A stretch of 7,597 nucleotides of DNA from positions 1-7,597 of the forward strand of contig JAUYMX010000062.1 of NCBI GenBank assembly GCA_030699345.1, read 5' to 3'. This document shows, piece after piece, positions 1-6,846 of the stretch. How positions within the stretch are numbered: position 1 is the first letter of the stretch; each line of letters begins with the position of its first letter. Below the pieces are notes generated by a model that had not been told where the DNA came from, did not search any database, and was given only the letters and a program-made list of their open reading frames with translations. The stretch is from Methylococcaceae bacterium. GTDB lineage: Bacteria; Pseudomonadota; Gammaproteobacteria; Methylococcales; Methylomonadaceae. Position numbers and translations under genes: made by a program.

Positions 1-455
1 ATTCTTGAGCCATTAGTTTCTACTGTGACCAAGCCTTGTTCAATTTCAGTCGCCAGTTGTTTTTTGATATTTTCAGCTTGCTCTTTGATTTCCTCCAACT
101 TGGCTTCGATTAGTTTCTGCTTGGCTTTTTCTAGGTCTTCAGGCGTTTCACTAATCTTGTCACTGTCTTGAGCGGTGGATTGCTTCACCTCATCAAGTGG
201 TGAAGGGGTAACTTGTCCAGGGCTAAAGTTCTGCGCAATAATACTGGTTCCCATTGGCACTTGGTCAACCTGAACCTCTCGCTGTACGCCAAAGGCATCT
301 TTCATCGAGTCGGCAACCGCTTTAAATTTAACCACTTCGGTGCTTGCCATCGACAGCAGCAGCACAAAAAAACACATTAATAGCGACATCATATCGGCAA
401 ATGTCGCCAGCCACATTGGTGCGCCTACCGGTGGACACTTAGGACAATCAGCCAT
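1..455 (-). CDS. pomB: Flagellar stator subunit PomB/MotB, N-terminal part (cut by window edge)
   Basis: This is the B subunit of the flagellar stator, an inner-membrane ion channel component that anchors to peptidoglycan. The visible 151 residues begin with a Cys/Pro-rich cytoplasmic tail (ADCPKCPPVGAP), followed by one transmembrane helix at about residues 16-36. Asp21 lies in the segment TFADMMSLLMCFFVLLLS and matches the essential ion-binding Asp of PomB (D24 in Vibrio) and MotB (D32 in E. coli). A stretch resembling the PomB plug and linker follows (VVKFKAVADSMKDAFGVQ, then GTSIIAQNF). A charged, Lys/Glu-rich, probably coiled-coil segment spans about residues 105-140. The C-terminal OmpA-like peptidoglycan-binding domain lies beyond position 1, so about half of a usual 300-residue protein is missing only because the window ends. 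The ATG is 2 nt after the pomA stop, with GAGGAA inside the pomA end as ribosome binding site. Cotranscription and coupling with pomA are therefore likely. Confidence 0.93.
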   Translation of the reverse strand, partial: MADCPKCPPVGAPMWLATFADMMSLLMCFFVLLLSMASTEVVKFKAVADSMKDAFGVQREVQVDQVPMGTSIIAQNFSPGQVTPSPLDEVKQSTAQDSDKISETPEDLEKAKQKLIEAKLEEIKEQAENIKKQLATEIEQGLVTVETNGSR

Positions 456-457
456 GG

Positions 458-1210
458 TTATTCCTCACTACGTTTTTTCTCTGAGACATAGGTATACAGC
501 AACGTTTTTAATATTTTCGGGTTGGTGCCTTCCTGCAAATTAACAATAAAATTCAGTGCAAGTTGGCGATTGGCCTTTTCGTAGTTAAGCACGCTGGCCA
601 ATTTATCTATCATCGGTAAAGCGAACACGTTAGCGATCATCGCCCCATATAATGTGGTTAATAAGGCTACCGCCATTGCCGGGCCTATCGCGGCAGGGTC
701 GGACATATTTGCCAGCATTTGCACTAAGCCGACCAGGGTACCGATCATGCCCATGGCAGGTGCCAGATCAGCCACACCTTTCCACATATTTTGTCCAACC
801 TCGTTACGGCTAACCATTAAGTCAATGTCCTGTTGGAGCATTTCTCGGACAAACTCAGGAGAACAGCCATCAACACAAAGCCTGATACCTTTCTTCATAA
901 AGGGATCTGTCACCTCAGCTGACTCTAGCGCCAACAGTCCACTTTTACGGGCAGTATCTGCAAGCGCAACGGCCTCTTCGATTAAAATGGTTGGGTTGAT
1001 TTTTTTATTCATAAACGCACGGCCTACCACGCCAAATGAACGAAAAAAGTCATCCAAAGGTACGCGCATTAACGAAACGCCAAAGGTGCCTCCAAATACA
1101 ATTAAGATGGAGGGTACATCGATGAACATCGTGATCGGGCCGCCAGTCATAATGGCCGCCACGATAATGCCAATACCCAATACAAAACCAAGCAAAGTTG
1201 CAATATCCAC
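458..1210 (-). CDS. pomA: Flagellar stator subunit PomA (MotA/TolQ/ExbB family)
   Basis: This is the A subunit of the stator, a four-helix inner-membrane protein whose cytoplasmic loop pushes on the rotor. Its length of 250 residues is usual for PomA. Predicted membrane helices lie near residues 3-22, 30-49, 148-170 and 178-200, with a large cytoplasmic loop between helices 2 and 3. The family signature is clear at 151-162 (PAMGMIGTLVGL), followed by DPAAIGPAMAVALLTTLYGA at 171-190. Asp31, Asp85, Asp148 and Asp202, along with Arg88, fall at the same numbers as the functionally studied residues of Vibrio PomA as I recall them. That favours the sodium-type branch over the proton-type MotA branch. 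The start is GTG, supported by a strong upstream purine-rich site (GAGGAAAGAAGAA) and by the match of the N-terminus MDIATLLG to PomA. It forms a unit with pomB, 2 nt downstream. The 68-bp gap to trmN6 leaves room for its own promoter, but I see no convincing one. Confidence 0.95.
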   Translation of the reverse strand: MDIATLLGFVLGIGIIVAAIMTGGPITMFIDVPSILIVFGGTFGVSLMRVPLDDFFRSFGVVGRAFMNKKINPTILIEEAVALADTARKSGLLALESAEVTDPFMKKGIRLCVDGCSPEFVREMLQQDIDLMVSRNEVGQNMWKGVADLAPAMGMIGTLVGLVQMLANMSDPAAIGPAMAVALLTTLYGAMIANVFALPMIDKLASVLNYEKANRQLALNFIVNLQEGTNPKILKTLLYTYVSEKKRSEE

Positions 1211-1243
1211 TTCTTCTTTCCTCTTTGTAAAAATTATTTGTTT

Positions 1244-1266
1244 TTAGCTATGCCTAGCGTAGCTAA
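1244..1266. repeat. Short palindrome between trmN6 and pomA
   Basis: The arms TTAGCTA (1244-1250) and TAGCTAA (1260-1266) are perfect complements. Inside them a G-T wobble and two G-C pairs extend the stem around a 3-nt loop. Six T residues (1267-1272) follow on the plus strand, which gives terminator geometry for plus-strand transcripts, yet no plus-strand gene lies here. In the minus direction of the genes, an A-rich stretch follows instead. It could be an operator or leader hairpin of pomAB, or a weak terminator of antisense transcripts. The stem is AT-rich and its function is unproven. Confidence 0.35.
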
Positions 1267-1278
1267 TTTTTTGACAAT

Positions 1279-2010
1279 TTAAAGGGATGCAATGGGGATG
1301 GTTATTGCAAACCGTAGTAAAAAAGGCTGCAAATAGAGGGTGCTTGTGGCGGTATAAACACTTTTTGATTCATAAATAGTTAAGACATCCATGTCGCACT
1401 TTGTCGCTAAGCGGCTGAGAGTCAGAGCAGTTACTTTTGCTTGCAAATGCGAAAATCCACGATAACTGACTTGCCGATTCAAGAATAATCCAGCCTTGTG
1501 CGCTTCATCTGAGAATGACTGAGCGGCATGGACTGGCAGCAGCACGTAAAGCAATCCGTCTGGCGACAAACATTTATCCACAGCTACGATTAAATCTTCA
1601 TAGGACAGGCAATCGGTATGCCGGGCAATATTTCTTAAGGCATCATCGGCTTTGCTGTGCTGCGCAAAAAACGGCGGATTGCTGATGATGACATCGTATT
1701 GTCGATCAGTGGCTTGGGCGTAAGCTTGAATATCCTGATGTACGGCGGTCAGTCGATGCGCCCATAAACTGTTGCTGAAATTTAGCGCCGCTTCTTCATA
1801 AGCCTCTTGAGTAACTTCAACTGCCGTCACTTGCGCAGCACCCAATTGTGCCGCACACAACGCCAGCACCCCGGTGCCAGTGCCGATGTCCAGCACGGTA
1901 TCACCCGGTTTAACAGGTGCCATGGCACCGAACAGCAAGCCATCGGTGCAGATTTTCATGCCCGACTGTTGCTGGCGGACAGAAAATTGTTGGCAGCGGA
2001 AGATGCTCAA
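1279..2010 (-). CDS. trmN6: tRNA1(Val) adenine(37)-N6-methyltransferase (TrmN6/YfiC)
   Basis: This is a SAM-dependent class I methyltransferase that makes m6A at position 37 of tRNA-Val in the cytoplasm. The N-terminus has the family pattern F-x3-Q-F followed by GMKICTDGLLFGAMAP (residues 17-32; the E. coli protein has AMKVGTDGILLGAWAP). SAM-binding motif I is VLDIGTGTG at 39-47, Glu65 ends strand 2, and the catalytic N6-adenine motif NPPF is at 111-114. Length is 243 residues, close to the family's usual 235-250. The start is TTG: its first bases overlap the TGA stop of the upstream gene, AAGG sits 6 nt upstream, and no ATG or GTG in the right place fits the family N-terminus. The last residues after QPF (LLRFAITIPIASL) do not resemble the usual aromatic ending. 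Removing one A from the run at 1319-1324 would give QPFYYGLQ and a stop at 1302-1304, so a small terminal frameshift is likely. Confidence 0.9.
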   Translation of the reverse strand: MSIFRCQQFSVRQQQSGMKICTDGLLFGAMAPVKPGDTVLDIGTGTGVLALCAAQLGAAQVTAVEVTQEAYEEAALNFSNSLWAHRLTAVHQDIQAYAQATDRQYDVIISNPPFFAQHSKADDALRNIARHTDCLSYEDLIVAVDKCLSPDGLLYVLLPVHAAQSFSDEAHKAGLFLNRQVSYRGFSHLQAKVTALTLSRLATKCDMDVLTIYESKSVYTATSTLYLQPFLLRFAITIPIASL

Positions 2011-2020
2011 AACCAGCCTT
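2007..2020 (-). promoter_or_regulatory. Stop/start overlap and ribosome binding site for trmN6
   Basis: On the minus strand the stop of the large upstream gene (TGA, 2009-2007) and the TTG start of trmN6 (2010-2008) share the tetranucleotide TTGA. AAGG at 2020-2017 lies 6 nt before the TTG. The arrangement resembles the common ATGA overlap and suggests that trmN6 is translated by ribosomes finishing the upstream gene. This site decides the trmN6 start. Confidence 0.7.
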
Positions 2021-5000
2021 GATCGTTTTGCTTAATATCTTCTGTGGTTGGCGTGGCTTCTTGAGTCATTTTCTTTACCTTCGGTAGCCACAAACGGCCA
2101 CTGGCGAAACATCCCCAACCCCATTTCAACCAGTTGAGCAACGACACCGCCAGCCATAACGACCAGGCCAGCATTAATAGCCGATAAACAATTAACGGTA
2201 CTGAGATTACGGTAGCAACCGGCAAAGTTGCTGCGCTTCTGTCCTGATACCAGTTAAGGTTGAAGGCGGACGATTGATTGCCGGTAATCTGCATTTCCGG
2301 CGAACCCAACAAGCCTTGTTCGACCGCCAAAAACAGCAAGCCCAGCGCTAACAATGTCAGGCCAGCGATAAGTACTTGTAACAGATTGAAGTAACGCGAC
2401 TCAATATCGGCGACTTGCTTGCGCCAGCCCAGTAACATCAACCAACCTATCACCAGCCCGGCGGCTTCAATGGCAATTTGGCTAAGGCCGAGCAACAGCA
2501 AAAACCATTGCCAATGTTTTAAAGGCGTCAGCGGGATTTTGCTTAACGCGACAGCCAAAATCACGATCACCAGCAGCACGCCCCAGAATAGAACCGCCGG
2601 TCCGAAACGCGGGCCTAGCGTTAATAATACCCAGCGATCTTGTCCTAAGCTGATGTTCAGTCGGCTGTTAACACTGGCGACACCCAAATCAACGTCCGGG
2701 GTGTTTAATATGCCTGCGATGCCGGTGGCTTGCTGCCAATTCAGCGTAATGTCTTGTTTGCCTGGATTGACCGGCAAGGTGAGTTTTCTGCCCTCTTGCC
2801 GAATCGGTTGCGCTTGGCCGTTGATAGTGACCGATTGCAGCGCGGCTTGCTCAGGTAAAGTAATACTGTGCTGACCGCCTTGCGAACTGCGCAGACTGAT
2901 GCTGAGTTGTGCTTCCTGGCTGCGTTGCCCCGGTTTAATACTCAAGCTACTGCTGTCGATGGTTAATGTTTGTCCTTCAACGGTGTCCGGCCGGGTAATG
3001 TTCAGCGTCAGTTGTTCGCCCGGCCAGGGATGCCATTCCGGTAGCCATTGTCCAGTATTATCCAGATGCATCATGGCAATGCCGGACGTTTCCAGATGCC
3101 AGATGGGGCTGATGTCGGCTTGCCAGACTTCAATCCAATGGTCGTTTGGCGCGGCGGTTAAAGCGATTTTGTCGGTTTTTTCCAGCGTCGATTGCCATTC
3201 GATAAGCGCTTGGCCGGAAGGCATATTGACGTCGACATTACCGGATTTAACCCGGACGCCGGGCGTGGTTACCGACTCGTCAACCAATAGCGGCACCGCA
3301 AGAACCACGGCAGTATCGGCAGGAGAAAGCCGAATCACGCGAGTTACCACACGCCAATCCAGGCCCAATTGCAAGCTACGCTCAATCCTGACAAACGGTG
3401 GCAACACCGCCGAAGCCAGGGCCGATTTATCGGTTTGATTGTTTGACGATACTGCCGCTTGCACTCGAGTAAATTGCAATTGCTCATCGGCCACCCCGTT
3501 TTCTTGCAAGCCCACCACGTCCCAACCGGTACTGACCAGTTTTACGACCTTAGGTTTTAGCGGTAACGGCAAAGTGAATTTGCTTAATGCCGGGGCTGGC
3601 GCCGCCAGCGTTACTTGATGCGGACCGGCACTTAGGTTTAACCACAAGCCGTTGTCATCACGGTATAGACCCTGAGCGTTTTCGCCATCAACCAGCACTT
3701 GATTGGGAAACCATTGCTCAATGTCCGCCGGTAACGGCACCGCAACTGACTGTTGAGCATGAATTTGCAGGCCAATAGTCATCTCTTGGCCGCTAATATT
3801 GAGTTGCATTTGTGAAATTTGCGCGCAGCTGGGCAGACAGTCCGGCGCTTCCAACAGCTTGTTTTTTAAAGTATCAAGTAGTGCCTGATCGGGAAAGTCA
3901 GCATAACTGTCATGGCTCGGTAACGAAAGTGCGGGTAGTAAGACCAGCCACAACGCCAGCGGAGCGACTGGTTTTATTTTGAACATAAATTTCTCCGCCA
4001 CACCAAACATTAACAACGCTAACACGCTTACCAAGCCAACGCGGATAAAATTGAGCAGTAGGGTTAAGGTCGGCGACAGTAGCCATAAATGCACTTGCTG
4101 CCCAGCATCCACCGCGCCATTCCAAGACAACACCACTTTATGCCATTGCCATTGCGGCAGCCCGGGGCCGGTTTGCACGCGGGCTTTGGGGGCAATGCGT
4201 TCAAAGTTGACGGAACTGTCAACGCTTTCCGCCATGCTATAAGCCTTTTTCCTTAGCATTTGCCGATCTTGCATCACCATTGGCGCCGCCGGTTCCGCTG
4301 CGGGTGCCATTGATGCTATTTCAGTTGAAGCAGAATCAGCATAAGGTTGCGGCACGATGTCTTGCCAAGCTTGTTCCAATTGCGGATATAGACCGATGCG
4401 CAATTGCGCCACCATAAAAGGCACAGTAATCAGGATGAGCGCCAGCCAGCAAAGATTGCGATAACCGCGAATGAACTTAAGAAACTTATTCTCAGGCAGT
4501 ACTTTGACCAGCGCTGTTGCGGCCAAAATATTGAGCCAAACAAAATGCGGCGACTCCGGCTCATGCCAAATCAACGCCAAGGTGATCAACGCAAACACAC
4601 CCCACGGCACAGACCACAAACGGCTGGTCGCAAGTGCCGCGATCAATACCATAAATAAATCCAGCAAAGTCCAACGAGAAATCCAGCTGTCCGGCACATT
4701 ATCGACGCCACTGGCGGCTACTAAGCGCCAACCCGGCGGCAAATTGAGTTCTGCGCGCACATTATGAAAATTTTGCTCCCAACCAACAGAAGTCAAGTCA
4801 CTAACATCTCCTTCGATCCGGCTGTCGGCATCCAAATTGATGTGGCCTTTTCTGACTTCAACGCCCTGTTTATCGCCTTGGCGGGTAATCAACTGATTGT
4901 TATTATCCAGAGTCACGCGGCCCAATTGAGTTTGCGATAAGGCATTTAAGCGCCAATCGCGAGTCATGGTGCCGGTAATCCGGTCATTGACGGTATAGCC

Positions 5001-6089
5001 TGTGCCGGAAAAATCCAGCCACAATTGCCGGTTAAGATTAAGTTGATTAGGTTCGGGCTCCGGATCGCCGCGGCGAATGACGTTTAAACTCATCGCCTGA
5101 CCTTGATCGATTTTATAAGCGGGCAAAGCTCTCCACTCCTCCGGTAGATTGGTCTGGCTGGCGTCAATACCGGCGGGCTGTGCAACTTCCACCATCCGCA
5201 ACGCGGGGTGCGCTTCAAATACCCAGACTTCCGAGTCAGGCCAATTCTGATTATCGGTATTTAGGGTAAGCGTGTTGATTTCACTGACATGCCGGGCGAG
5301 CAAGTCAATCTGCCAATGACCGGGACGCACTTGCAACAACAGCTGCCCATCGGGCTCAAGGCGCGCAGGCAAGGCGCTTTGCAACTGCATGGGGATAAAA
5401 TCATCCAGCATCGGTTTGGCCAAACGGATTTCGCGTTGTTGGCCGGATACTTCCAGTTCGATACGGGTTAACACTTGCAAGGGCACGTCATCGCTGATTT
5501 TTCTGAACACCTGAATGTCCAGATTGTTTTGGCTATCGTCCGCTTTGCTTTGTCCGGTTTCGCTTTGCTTTAACCACAATTGACCGTCTTTAATGGCGGG
5601 TGCCGCAATGACTCGGCCATTGACTTGCACACTGATCAAACCGGTATCGTCGGGTATTTGCAGATTATCCGGCAGACTGTCCCAGAAAAATTCACCGCTG
5701 ATTTGGTAAAGTCCCGGCGCCAGTTTTATCGACGGCACGCCGTCTTTATCCATCACCAGCGCGGTTTTGTTATTAGCGCTAACGTTGAGCGGCCAATGCT
5801 CGTGATTGCCCGGTAAGCTGATCCAGCTATCCTGATAAACTTTCCAGGTGATGGCAAAGTTTCCTTTCGTGGGTTGCAAATCCAGCGTCAACCGGGTCGG
5901 CCAGCTACAGCGCTTTTGCTCGACACTGTTATAAATAAACGGGCACGCCAGCTCGGGATTATCCTGCAGCACCCAGGCAATCCAGGGTTTTAGCGGCTCC
6001 GGTACTTGTTCCGGAGTTAACGCTTTGGCCTGAGACAACGGCGCAAACAGCAAAGTGCTTAACAATATCAGCCAAGGGTACAAGGTCAT
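2007..6089 (-). CDS. Large exported multi-pass inner-membrane protein with duplicated periplasmic modules, unknown function
   Basis: I do not recognise a named family for this 1360-residue protein. It starts with a signal peptide (residues 1-21, hydrophobic core LILLSTLLFAPL, likely cleavage after SQA). A beta-strand-rich, probably periplasmic region covers about 22-470 and includes a Cys pair (C49, C61). Three or four membrane helices follow at about 473-565. Next come an Ala/Pro/Met-rich linker (585-640), two further hydrophobic segments (670-697, 709-725), and a second beta-rich region at about 730-1160 with Cys751 and Cys755 (CLPSC). A C-terminal membrane block lies at about 1163-1320 (1163-1183, 1193-1220, 1235-1256, 1290-1320) and ends in a short charged tail. 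The second half repeats the first at an offset near 700 residues. No catalytic motif is visible, so a structural or envelope role is only a guess. The ATG has GGAG 6 nt upstream (6099-6096). Translation appears coupled to trmN6. The intact frame over 4 kb argues strongly that the gene is real. Confidence 0.9.
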   Translation of the reverse strand: MTLYPWLILLSTLLFAPLSQAKALTPEQVPEPLKPWIAWVLQDNPELACPFIYNSVEQKRCSWPTRLTLDLQPTKGNFAITWKVYQDSWISLPGNHEHWPLNVSANNKTALVMDKDGVPSIKLAPGLYQISGEFFWDSLPDNLQIPDDTGLISVQVNGRVIAAPAIKDGQLWLKQSETGQSKADDSQNNLDIQVFRKISDDVPLQVLTRIELEVSGQQREIRLAKPMLDDFIPMQLQSALPARLEPDGQLLLQVRPGHWQIDLLARHVSEINTLTLNTDNQNWPDSEVWVFEAHPALRMVEVAQPAGIDASQTNLPEEWRALPAYKIDQGQAMSLNVIRRGDPEPEPNQLNLNRQLWLDFSGTGYTVNDRITGTMTRDWRLNALSQTQLGRVTLDNNNQLITRQGDKQGVEVRKGHINLDADSRIEGDVSDLTSVGWEQNFHNVRAELNLPPGWRLVAASGVDNVPDSWISRWTLLDLFMVLIAALATSRLWSVPWGVFALITLALIWHEPESPHFVWLNILAATALVKVLPENKFLKFIRGYRNLCWLALILITVPFMVAQLRIGLYPQLEQAWQDIVPQPYADSASTEIASMAPAAEPAAPMVMQDRQMLRKKAYSMAESVDSSVNFERIAPKARVQTGPGLPQWQWHKVVLSWNGAVDAGQQVHLWLLSPTLTLLLNFIRVGLVSVLALLMFGVAEKFMFKIKPVAPLALWLVLLPALSLPSHDSYADFPDQALLDTLKNKLLEAPDCLPSCAQISQMQLNISGQEMTIGLQIHAQQSVAVPLPADIEQWFPNQVLVDGENAQGLYRDDNGLWLNLSAGPHQVTLAAPAPALSKFTLPLPLKPKVVKLVSTGWDVVGLQENGVADEQLQFTRVQAAVSSNNQTDKSALASAVLPPFVRIERSLQLGLDWRVVTRVIRLSPADTAVVLAVPLLVDESVTTPGVRVKSGNVDVNMPSGQALIEWQSTLEKTDKIALTAAPNDHWIEVWQADISPIWHLETSGIAMMHLDNTGQWLPEWHPWPGEQLTLNITRPDTVEGQTLTIDSSSLSIKPGQRSQEAQLSISLRSSQGGQHSITLPEQAALQSVTINGQAQPIRQEGRKLTLPVNPGKQDITLNWQQATGIAGILNTPDVDLGVASVNSRLNISLGQDRWVLLTLGPRFGPAVLFWGVLLVIVILAVALSKIPLTPLKHWQWFLLLLGLSQIAIEAAGLVIGWLMLLGWRKQVADIESRYFNLLQVLIAGLTLLALGLLFLAVEQGLLGSPEMQITGNQSSAFNLNWYQDRSAATLPVATVISVPLIVYRLLMLAWSLWLAVSLLNWLKWGWGCFASGRLWLPKVKKMTQEATPTTEDIKQNDQGWF

Positions 6090-6187
6090 GAGTGTCTCCA
6101 GATGTTATAACGCCGCTGTTGAGTGCAAAATAAAACTAAACGGCTGGTTGCGGCAATCTTGCAATAAAATTCCTCTAGCTACAAGGC

Positions 6188-6231
6188 GTTAAGCCGTTCA
6201 TGGTGAGCATGTCGAACCATGTCGGCTTAAC
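6188..6231. repeat. Compound palindromic repeat (dispersed-repeat type)
   Basis: The outer arms GTTAAGCCG (6188-6196) and CGGCTTAAC (6223-6231) are perfect complements. The inner arms CATGGT (6199-6204) and ACCATG (6216-6221) are also perfect, enclosing GAGCATGTCGA. The core closely resembles the dispersed bacterial repeat with the form GTTCGTGGTGAGC-x-TGTCGAACCA, as I remember it from many genomes. It lies in the divergent spacer between the large membrane-protein gene and the cupin gene. Its copy number cannot be seen here. Confidence 0.7.
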
Positions 6232-6253
6232 TTTAGACAAACTCACTAATTCA

Positions 6254-6267
6254 GCTTGGGAGCAAGC
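6254..6267 (+). promoter_or_regulatory. Cupin-gene ribosome binding site inside a small hairpin loop
   Basis: GCTTG (6254-6258) and CAAGC (6263-6267) can pair and leave GGAG as a 4-nt loop. The Shine-Dalgarno sequence GGGAG (6258-6262) ends 7 nt before the ATG at 6270, which supports that start. The 5-bp stem is short and may be chance. Confidence 0.4.
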
Positions 6268-6269
6268 AC

Positions 6270-6605
6270 ATGATTAAAAAAGCCAATCTATTCGAACAGC
6301 TCCCCAAATCAACAACTGAAGAGAATTTTGAAACATTGCTGGAAACGCCCGGTCTCCGCCTGGAACGCATCATCTCCCACGCGCATGCCACACCGGCAGG
6401 CGAATGGTACGACCAAGACTGGCCGGAATGGGTAGTATTGCTGCAAGGATCGGCATGCCTGCGTATTGAAAATGAGCCCGAGCTGGTTTTGCTAAAGCCC
6501 GGCGATTACCTGCATCTACCAAGCCATATGCGACATCGAGTTGAATGGACTGATCCAAAGCAGCCGACTATTTGGTTAGCGTTGCATTACGGACGAGGGG
6601 AATAG
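6270..6605 (+). CDS. Small single-domain cupin protein
   Basis: This 111-residue soluble protein fits a single cupin beta-barrel. The second cupin motif is clear at about 77-91 (PGDYLHLPSHMRHRV), with the G-x5-P-x2-x2-H spacing and His89 kept. The first motif keeps Glu53 and the following G60 (EWVVLLQG), but the usual HxH metal ligands are replaced by Tyr47 and Gln49 (WYDQDWPEW). This WYDQ...EWVVLLQG form is recognisable as a widespread small-cupin subgroup whose substrate I do not know. The altered ligands mean that metal binding, and therefore enzyme activity, should not be assumed. The ATG has GGGAG 7 nt upstream. The gene is divergent from the large membrane-protein gene and stands alone, with no partner on its strand in the window. 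There is no signal peptide, so it is probably cytoplasmic. Confidence 0.88.
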   Translation: MIKKANLFEQLPKSTTEENFETLLETPGLRLERIISHAHATPAGEWYDQDWPEWVVLLQGSACLRIENEPELVLLKPGDYLHLPSHMRHRVEWTDPKQPTIWLALHYGRGE

Positions 6606-6642
6606 GCTCAGGCGGAATTTGATTGAGAATACGAACTCGATT

Positions 6643-6667
6643 GATGGGCTTCGTACCTCAGCCCATC
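6643..6667. repeat. REP-like palindrome downstream of the cupin gene
   Basis: GATGGGCT (6643-6650) and AGCCCATC (6660-6667) form a perfect 8-bp stem around a 9-nt loop, 38 nt past the cupin stop. Read on the minus strand with its flank (TAGGATGGGCTGAGG), it resembles a common dispersed palindromic repeat. It may also limit readthrough from the cupin gene, but no T-run follows, so I do not call it a terminator. Confidence 0.55.
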
Positions 6668-6694
6668 CTACCGCGACAAAATAAAGTTAACTTG

Positions 6695-6727
6695 GAGACA
6701 AGGTGCAAGAGCGATAGAGATTGTCTC
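6695..6727. repeat. Inverted repeat in the 6606-6846 gene-free stretch
   Basis: GAGACAA (6695-6701) and TTGTCTC (6721-6727) are perfect complements 19 nt apart. The surrounding gene-free stretch (6606-6846) holds this repeat, the 6643-6667 palindrome and a T7 run (6779-6785 region). I see no plausible reading frame there. The function is unknown and the match could be chance. Confidence 0.3.
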
Positions 6728-6846
6728 GCTTAAGCGCCATTTTAGGGGGGATAGGTCAGTTTAGTAGGTAGCCACGCTTTTTTTGCCCACCCGGAATTAA
6801 AGTCTATTGTCTAACATGTAAGCAGAAAGCGTTGTTCATCATTTGG

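Noticed and set aside
654..1247. Long plus-strand open frame opposite pomA
   Set aside because: It is the mirror of a strongly recognisable PomA gene. Its translation is low in complexity (Ser/Thr/Pro/Ile-rich) and shows no family features.
2419..5816. Several plus-strand open frames of 60-180 codons, and a minus-strand one at 3910-4125, inside the large membrane-protein gene
   Set aside because: The 1360-codon frame has a signal peptide, membrane helices and an internal duplication. The others lack ribosome binding sites and plausible protein composition.
6100..6180. Sigma-70 promoter for the large gene (TTGCAA with a weak TTTAGT, or TATAAC near the start codon)
   Set aside because: The first has a poor -10 element and long spacing. 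The second lies so close to the ATG that the ribosome binding site would fall at the very 5' end of the transcript.
6370..6558. Minus-strand open frame opposite the cupin gene
   Set aside because: The cupin motif on the plus strand explains the region, and the opposite translation resembles no protein I know.
6765..6790. Rho-independent terminator before the T7 run
   Set aside because: No stable stem could be formed immediately upstream of the T-run.
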